From positions 1 through 10,913 of the forward strand of contig JAUIAA010000044.1 in NCBI GenBank assembly GCA_030425715.1: DNA of 10,913 nt, written 5' to 3'. Below are positions 7,291 through 10,913 of the stretch, piece by piece (the first letter of the stretch is position 1; the number at the start of each line of letters is the position of its first letter). This DNA comes from Bacteroidia bacterium (GTDB lineage: Bacteria; Bacteroidota; Bacteroidia; Flavobacteriales; Flavobacteriaceae). The notes under the pieces are model-generated. The model saw only the letters and a program-made list of their open reading frames with translations, was not told where the DNA came from and ran no database searches. A program made the translations under genes and the position numbers.

Positions 7291-8142
7291 CTAATTTACA
7301 TATTTTAATGCAACCCAATTATTTTTCTCTAATTTTTTTATTTGATTTAATCTATTGAAAACAGCCTCTTTATCAATAATTGGTATGTCTTCTGTATAAA
7401 AACCACTCAATAATAAAACCCCATTTTCTTGCAAGCAACTAGCATAGGTTTTTAAATCATGCAACAGTATATTTCTGTTGATATTGGCTATAATTACATC
7501 GTACTTTTTATTCCCTAAAAGGGAAGCGTCTCCTTTAAAAACTTGGGTATTTTTACAATGGTTCCGTTCTACATTTTCCAAAGAATTTTCATAACACCAA
7601 GAATCGATATCTATAGCATCAATATTTTTAGCTCCTTTCATCTCAGAAAAAATGGCTAAGATACCTGTACCACAACCCATATCCAATACGGTTTTTCCTT
7701 CCAAATTCATGGCTAACAAATGTTGTAACATCAAATGTGTAGTTTCGTGATGACCCGTACCAAAACTCATTTTTGGTTCTATCACAATATCGTACTTTAG
7801 ATTTGGATTTTTATGAAACGGAGCTCTTACACTTACCAAATGATCTACTTGTATTGGCTCAAAATGCTTTTCCCATTCACTATTCCAATTTACTTGTTCA
7901 ATTTCTTCTATCTGAAAAGAAATTTCTAATTCGTCCGAATTTAAAATCTGAACACTATTGGTAATTCCTTCAAACCAATCTTTTTTTTGAATATAAGCTA
8001 CTAAATTTTCTTCCCCTTCTGTAAAGCTTTCAAATCCTACTTCACCCAATTCTGCAATCAAAATTTCGGTTGCAATAGACTTGGTTAAATTAGCATCCTT
8101 TTTAGGTTGTACAGTAAAAGTATAAGAAATATAGTTGTCCAT
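7291..8142 (-). CDS. prmA: Ribosomal protein L11 methyltransferase
   Basis: This 283-residue class I SAM-dependent methyltransferase methylates ribosomal protein L11 at several amino groups. The N-terminal domain (about 1-100) is the L11-recognition region and carries WNSEWEKHF around 86-94. The linker and catalytic domain follow: PKMSFGTGHHETT (123-135) is the PrmA signature, VLDMGCGTG (152-160) is the SAM-binding motif I, AIDID (176-180) is the ribose-binding acidic motif, and IIANINRNIL (217-226) is the motif IV equivalent with the characteristic Asn-Ile. Length is close to E. coli PrmA (about 290). The gene lies between tpiA (14 bases upstream) and clpS (30 bases downstream) on the same strand, an order I recall as common in Bacteroidota. 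It has no promoter of its own in the 14-base gap and is probably co-transcribed with tpiA. Confidence 0.94.
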   Translation of the reverse strand: MDNYISYTFTVQPKKDANLTKSIATEILIAELGEVGFESFTEGEENLVAYIQKKDWFEGITNSVQILNSDELEISFQIEEIEQVNWNSEWEKHFEPIQVDHLVSVRAPFHKNPNLKYDIVIEPKMSFGTGHHETTHLMLQHLLAMNLEGKTVLDMGCGTGILAIFSEMKGAKNIDAIDIDSWCYENSLENVERNHCKNTQVFKGDASLLGNKKYDVIIANINRNILLHDLKTYASCLQENGVLLLSGFYTEDIPIIDKEAVFNRLNQIKKLEKNNWVALKYVN

Positions 8143-8156
8143 AAAATTAGTCCGTT

Positions 8157-8915
8157 TTATATGGCTTTGATAATAGCCGTAAAGTCTTCTGCATTTAGCG
8201 ATGCTCCTCCAATCAACCCGCCATCAACATCTGCTTTTGAAAAAATTTCTTCTGCATTCGATGGTTTTACACTGCCGCCATATAAAATAGATACGTTTTC
8301 TGCCAAATGCTGGGTATATTTTTGCGCTACCAAATCGCGAATAAAGGCATGCATTTCTTGAGCTTGATCCGGACTAGCAGTTTCGCCAGTTCCAATAGCC
8401 CAAACTGGTTCGTAGGCTAAAACTATATTACTCCAATCTTCTGCCGACAAATCAAACAGTGCATTTGTAATCTGACTTTTTACTACCTCAAAATGTTTAC
8501 CACTTTTTCTGTCCTCTAAAACTTCACCAAAACAAAAAATAATTTCTAAATTATTAGCTAAAGCAGCTTTAACTTTTTCAGCCAAAATAGCATCGGTTTC
8601 GCCATAATACTCTCTCCTTTCTGAATGTCCTAAAATCACTGTGTCAATATGAATTGATTTTAGCATTTCTGCTGAAATTTCACCAGTAAAAGCACCTTTG
8701 GCAGCCTGATTCATATTTTGAGCAGCCACTTCAATTGGACTTCCTTTTGTTTTTTTTGCAACTTTTTGTAAGTACACAAAAGATGGAGCAACAATTACGC
8801 GAGTGTTCTCTAAAGTTAGGTTAGTTATGTTATTTTGTATTTGCTTTACTAATTTTTTCGACTCTTTTGCGCTGTTGTTCATTTTCCAGTTTCCAGCTAC
8901 TATTTTACTTCTCAT
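8157..8915 (-). CDS. tpiA: Triosephosphate isomerase
   Basis: This 252-residue TIM-barrel enzyme interconverts dihydroxyacetone phosphate and glyceraldehyde 3-phosphate in glycolysis and gluconeogenesis. All catalytic elements are present: Asn9 and Lys11 (AGNWKMN), His97 (ILGHSERR), Glu169 (AYEPVWAIGTG, which includes flexible loop 6), YGGSV (212-216) and GLIGGASL (233-240) for phosphate binding. The length equals that of typical bacterial TpiA. It is the first gene of the tpiA-prmA-clpS cluster, 14 bases before prmA, and diverges from pyrF. A TATCTTTG -7 box lies 25 bases before the ATG. Confidence 0.97.
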   Translation of the reverse strand: MRSKIVAGNWKMNNSAKESKKLVKQIQNNITNLTLENTRVIVAPSFVYLQKVAKKTKGSPIEVAAQNMNQAAKGAFTGEISAEMLKSIHIDTVILGHSERREYYGETDAILAEKVKAALANNLEIIFCFGEVLEDRKSGKHFEVVKSQITNALFDLSAEDWSNIVLAYEPVWAIGTGETASPDQAQEMHAFIRDLVAQKYTQHLAENVSILYGGSVKPSNAEEIFSKADVDGGLIGGASLNAEDFTAIIKAI

Positions 8916-8940
8916 GATAAAGGTTTAAAATTTAAAAGCA

Positions 8941-8948
8941 CAAAGATA
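8941..8948 (-). promoter_or_regulatory. Bacteroidota -7 promoter box for tpiA-prmA-clpS
   Basis: The minus strand reads TATCTTTG, matching TAnnTTTG, 25 bases upstream of the tpiA ATG. No exact TTTG -33 box is seen; a TTTTC lies 17 bases further upstream, the same spacing as in front of the M28 peptidase gene. The octamer is identical to the one in front of the Der-like gene. Confidence 0.6.
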
Positions 8949-9029
8949 ACTATAATATGAAGTAAGAAAATGATAAAAATATTATGGGTTTATTGCGGAT
9001 ACTATAAAATTATTCAAAGGAAATTTACT

Positions 9030-9037
9030 TACTTTTG
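9030..9037 (+). promoter_or_regulatory. Bacteroidota -7 promoter box for pyrF
   Basis: TACTTTTG matches TAnnTTTG and ends 21 bases before the pyrF ATG, implying a short leader. No clear -33 TTTG is found about 20 bases upstream, so the assignment rests on the -7 box and its position. Confidence 0.5.
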
Positions 9038-9058
9038 CACAACAATTCTGAAATATAA

Positions 9059-9880
9059 ATGAACAAACAGCAACTTATTACAGAAATACATAAAAAACAA
9101 TCTTTTTTATGTATTGGGCTAGATGTAGATTTAGAAAAAATTCCTTCACATTTATTATCATTAGAAGATCCCATTTTTGAATTTAACAAACAAATTATTG
9201 ATGCTACCCATCATTTGGCTGTTGCCTACAAACCCAATACTGCGTTTTACGAAGCTTACGGCATTAAAGGCTGGAAATCACTAGAAAAAACAATACAATA
9301 TACCAATAAAAATTATCCTGAAATTTTTACAATTGCCGATGCTAAAAGAGGAGATATTGGGAATACTTCTACCAGATATGCCAAAGCTTTTTTTGAAGAT
9401 TTAGCATTTGATTCTGTTACGGTAGCACCCTATATGGGAAGAGATTCTGTAGAACCGTTTTTAGAATTTGACAATAAATTTACCATCTTATTGGCACTTA
9501 CTTCAAATGTAGGTGGGTTAGATTTTCAAACTTTTACCAATAAGCAAAACCAAAAGTTGTATCAAAAAGTTATTGCGCAATCTCTAACTTGGAAAAATAG
9601 TGAAAATTTAATGTTTGTGGTTGGTGCCACCCGACCAGATTATTTTAAAAACATTAGAAAAATTGCTCCTAATCATTTTTTATTAGTACCAGGTATAGGA
9701 GCTCAAGGCGGAAATTTACAAGAAGTTTGTCAATATGGATTGAATAAAGACATTGGACTGTTAATCAATTCCTCTAGAGGAATTATTTATGCCTCAAATA
9801 CAGAGAGTTTTGCTAAAAAAGCCGCAGAAAAAGCATTGGAATTACAGCAAGAAATGGCTACTATGCTAAAACATGTATAA
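9059..9880 (+). CDS. pyrF: Orotidine 5'-phosphate decarboxylase (type 2)
   Basis: This enzyme converts OMP to UMP, the last step of de novo pyrimidine synthesis. The 273-residue length, longer than E. coli PyrF (about 245), fits the type 2 subfamily found in Bacteroidota, Actinobacteria and others. Motifs in order: CIGLDVDLEKIP (18-29, Asp22 near the substrate), AYKPN (56-60, Lys58), and the catalytic tetrad region IADAKRGDIGNTS (92-104) with Asp94, Lys96 and Asp99. A late phosphate-binding region is LVPGIGAQGG followed by INSSRGIIYAS. The ATG at 9059 is the only sensible start. The gene diverges from tpiA and appears to be monocistronic, with a hairpin terminator three bases after its stop. 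Confidence 0.96.
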   Translation: MNKQQLITEIHKKQSFLCIGLDVDLEKIPSHLLSLEDPIFEFNKQIIDATHHLAVAYKPNTAFYEAYGIKGWKSLEKTIQYTNKNYPEIFTIADAKRGDIGNTSTRYAKAFFEDLAFDSVTVAPYMGRDSVEPFLEFDNKFTILLALTSNVGGLDFQTFTNKQNQKLYQKVIAQSLTWKNSENLMFVVGATRPDYFKNIRKIAPNHFLLVPGIGAQGGNLQEVCQYGLNKDIGLLINSSRGIIYASNTESFAKKAAEKALELQQEMATMLKHV

Positions 9881-9882
9881 AA

Positions 9883-9916
9883 AATAAAAGTCGGTTATGA
9901 AAATCCGACTTTTATT
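9883..9916 (+). terminator. Rho-independent terminator after pyrF
   Basis: A perfect 12-bp inverted repeat, AATAAAAGTCGG (9883-9894) and CCGACTTTTATT (9905-9916), encloses a 10-base loop directly after the pyrF stop (9878-9880). The GTCGG core gives the stem strength and the T-rich right arm supplies the tail. It may also act on leftward transcripts from the gene at 10108-10620. Confidence 0.85.
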
Positions 9917-10107
9917 ACAATTAATTCAACAAATTACAACAACACCAATTATTACATTCATAATTTTCTTGCATAAAATATTCTAATTTCTAACCCAATG
10001 AATATTTTTTATATTATTTATTGCAAATAAAATTACTTTTCGTTGGCAAGTTAATAATTTTTATTAAAAATAGAAGATTTTTTAGCGGTTTAACACAAAA
10101 ACTAAGC

Positions 10108-10620
10108 TTATTGTATAATTTTTAACAGATAATCGTGCAGTTCTTTCATTTGTTTATAACCCAATTTTTTTCCAAGTTGTCCAGAAAAGTATAGGGCAAA
10201 TGATAAAACTGGAGTGAATAAACACATCGCCATTGCAAATGTATAATCTTGTTCCAAGCTCCATTTTACATAAAATATCACAAAAAACACCACAAAGGCA
10301 ATTGCGATTAAAAAGTGTAAAAACATAAAAAATGTCCACACTTTTGGCTTTGGTCCCAACAAAGCCTTTATTAACGTTTCTTTGTTGTCTTTCTCTTCCA
10401 ATTCTACATGCAACTGAGGTGACCAAAAGTGATTTTCATGTTTAGGCAAATCTATAACCACATGGTGGCTTACCATTTTTATCAAGTATTTATTATTGGT
10501 TTCTAATTTCGCTGCTTTAAATTTCTGAAGCAGCACTTCTATATTATAGGAAGAATCTATCTTAAACCTAGGTTTTAATAATACTCTATTCAACTCATCT
10601 TCATGTATTGGTTCATTCAT
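10108..10620 (-). CDS. Two-transmembrane protein of unknown function
   Basis: I do not recognise this 170-residue protein. It has no signal peptide. Residues 1-90 are soluble, with alternating strand-like segments (NKYLIKMV, HHVVIDLP, SPQLHVELEE) and several histidines. A GPKPKVW turn leads into a first membrane helix at about 94-118 and a second at about 126-147, joined by a short charged loop (KWSLEQDY). The C-terminus (QLGKKLGYKQMKELHDYLLKIIQ) looks like a basic amphipathic helix. The soluble N-terminus and C-terminus probably lie on the same side of the membrane, most likely the cytoplasm by the positive-inside rule. The gene stands alone: the pyrF terminator lies beyond its 3' end and a Der-like gene diverges from its 5' side. 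Composition matches its neighbours, so recent transfer is not suggested. A shorter frame inside it (10154-10426) is a shadow. Confidence 0.7.
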   Translation of the reverse strand: MNEPIHEDELNRVLLKPRFKIDSSYNIEVLLQKFKAAKLETNNKYLIKMVSHHVVIDLPKHENHFWSPQLHVELEEKDNKETLIKALLGPKPKVWTFFMFLHFLIAIAFVVFFVIFYVKWSLEQDYTFAMAMCLFTPVLSFALYFSGQLGKKLGYKQMKELHDYLLKIIQ

Positions 10621-10687
10621 AAAAAATAGTTTTCAAAATAAATATATACAAATATTTCTTTGCTGCTTCAATGTTTTAAATATAAAT

Positions 10688-10703
10688 AAGATAAGCTTAT
10701 CTT
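10688..10703. repeat. 16-bp perfect palindrome overlapping the promoter of the Der-like gene
   Basis: AAGATAAGCTTATCTT is a perfect palindrome. Its right half overlaps the TATCTTTG -7 box, so a dimeric regulator bound there would block the promoter. It lies in the 107-base divergent gap between the two-TM gene and the Der-like gene. Chance occurrence in AT-rich DNA of this length is not negligible; a regulatory role is inferred. Confidence 0.4.
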
Positions 10704-10705
10704 TG
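10698..10705 (+). promoter_or_regulatory. Bacteroidota -7 promoter box for the Der-like gene
   Basis: TATCTTTG matches TAnnTTTG and ends 22 bases before the ATG at 10728. A TGTTTT stretch at 10672-10677, 20 bases upstream, is a loose candidate for the -33 element. Confidence 0.6.
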
Positions 10706-10727
10706 CAGCAAATTTATTTAAAATAAA

Positions 10728-10913
10728 ATGGGAAACATTGTTGCAATTGTTGGAAGGCCAAATGTTGGAAAATCAACTCTGCTCAACTACTTAATCAATG
10801 AAGAAAGATGCCTAGTTTCCGATATTCCAGGAACGACACGTGATACAATTGACATCGATATGGGTGGATGTACATTCATCGATACGGCTGGAATTCGTAA
10901 AAAGAAAGCTGAA
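10728..10913 (+). CDS. der: Der/EngA-like ribosome-assembly GTPase, N-terminal 62 codons (3' truncated by window), apparently chimeric
   Basis: Der is a two-domain GTPase needed for 50S ribosomal subunit assembly. The visible part has G1 (P-loop) GRPNVGKST at 9-17, a G2-type PGTTRD at about 34-39 and G3 DTAG at about 51-54. The opening MGNIVAIVGRPNVGKST is the usual start of Der domain 1. The next stretch, however, reads NEERCLVSDIPGTTRD and then IDTAGIRKKKAE. This is the signature of Der's second GTPase domain; domain 1 normally continues with a 'VSGVTRD' switch and an 'IDTGG' G3. The segment between TRDTID and IDTAG also looks a few residues short. Codons after the P-loop end in C more often (10 of 25 pyrimidine-ending codons) than those before it, though the sample is small. 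The gene could be a deletion fusion, an assembly chimera at the window edge, or an unusual single-domain GTPase. A promoter box and a palindrome precede it. Confidence 0.65.
   Translation, partial: MGNIVAIVGRPNVGKSTLLNYLINEERCLVSDIPGTTRDTIDIDMGGCTFIDTAGIRKKKAE

Noticed and set aside
8107..8361. 84-codon plus-strand frame across the prmA/tpiA junction
   Set aside because: Antisense shadow of two firmly identified enzymes; no independent support.
9917..10107. Possible small RNA or gene in the gap after the pyrF terminator
   Set aside because: About 190 AT-rich bases with no open frame of note, no promoter box that leads anywhere and no stable fold by eye.
10154..10426. 90-codon minus-strand frame inside the two-TM gene
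   Set aside because: Overlaps the longer frame in a different phase; the 170-codon frame has a coherent domain and membrane pattern, the shorter does not.

Overview
The window looks like part of a chromosome (or metagenomic contig) from a member of Bacteroidota, most likely Flavobacteriaceae. The evidence is the AT-rich DNA, the lack of Shine-Dalgarno-like sites, TAnnTTTG-type -7 promoter boxes 21-28 bases before start codons, and proteins that read like flavobacterial versions of PrmA, ClpS, TpiA, PyrF and acyl-CoA carboxylase. Nearly all of it is housekeeping or central metabolism. I see no phage, IS element, CRISPR array, tRNA or rRNA.

Layout. 1-295 (+) is the C-terminal end of an M1-type aminopeptidase. 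It converges on a lipoprotein gene (375-1514, -) with a GHL10/DUF187-like TIM-barrel domain, and a symmetric hairpin lies between them. After a 330-base AT-rich gap comes a three-gene (+) acyl-CoA carboxylase operon: biotin carrier (1845-2330), biotin carboxylase (2330-3772, overlapping by one base) and carboxyltransferase beta (3782-5301). An aspartate in the carboxyltransferase C-half suggests propionyl-CoA as substrate. A perfect 15-bp hairpin separates this operon from a convergent secreted M28 zinc peptidase (5356-6915, -). Upstream of the peptidase on the same strand lies the tight cluster tpiA-prmA-clpS (8915 down to 6985). pyrF (9059-9880, +) diverges from tpiA and ends at a 12-bp hairpin. 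Next come a two-TM protein of unknown function (10108-10620, -) and, diverging from it, the first 62 codons of a Der-like GTPase (10728 to the window edge).

Two anomalies stand out. (1) The carboxyltransferase gene is not a single open frame. Its conserved N-terminus starts at 3782 in one frame and continues in the -1 frame. The switch falls exactly on the heptamer A_AAA_AAC (3850-3856), a classical -1 slippery sequence, and about seven normally conserved residues are missing there. It may be a disabling deletion, an assembly artefact, or a gene read by ribosomal frameshifting. (2) The Der-like gene starts as Der does, but straight after the P-loop it reads like Der's second GTPase domain, as if the first domain had been skipped. 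This could be a deletion between the two homologous domains or a chimeric join.

I did not find a convincing new defence or mobile system here; these two coding anomalies are the main leads.
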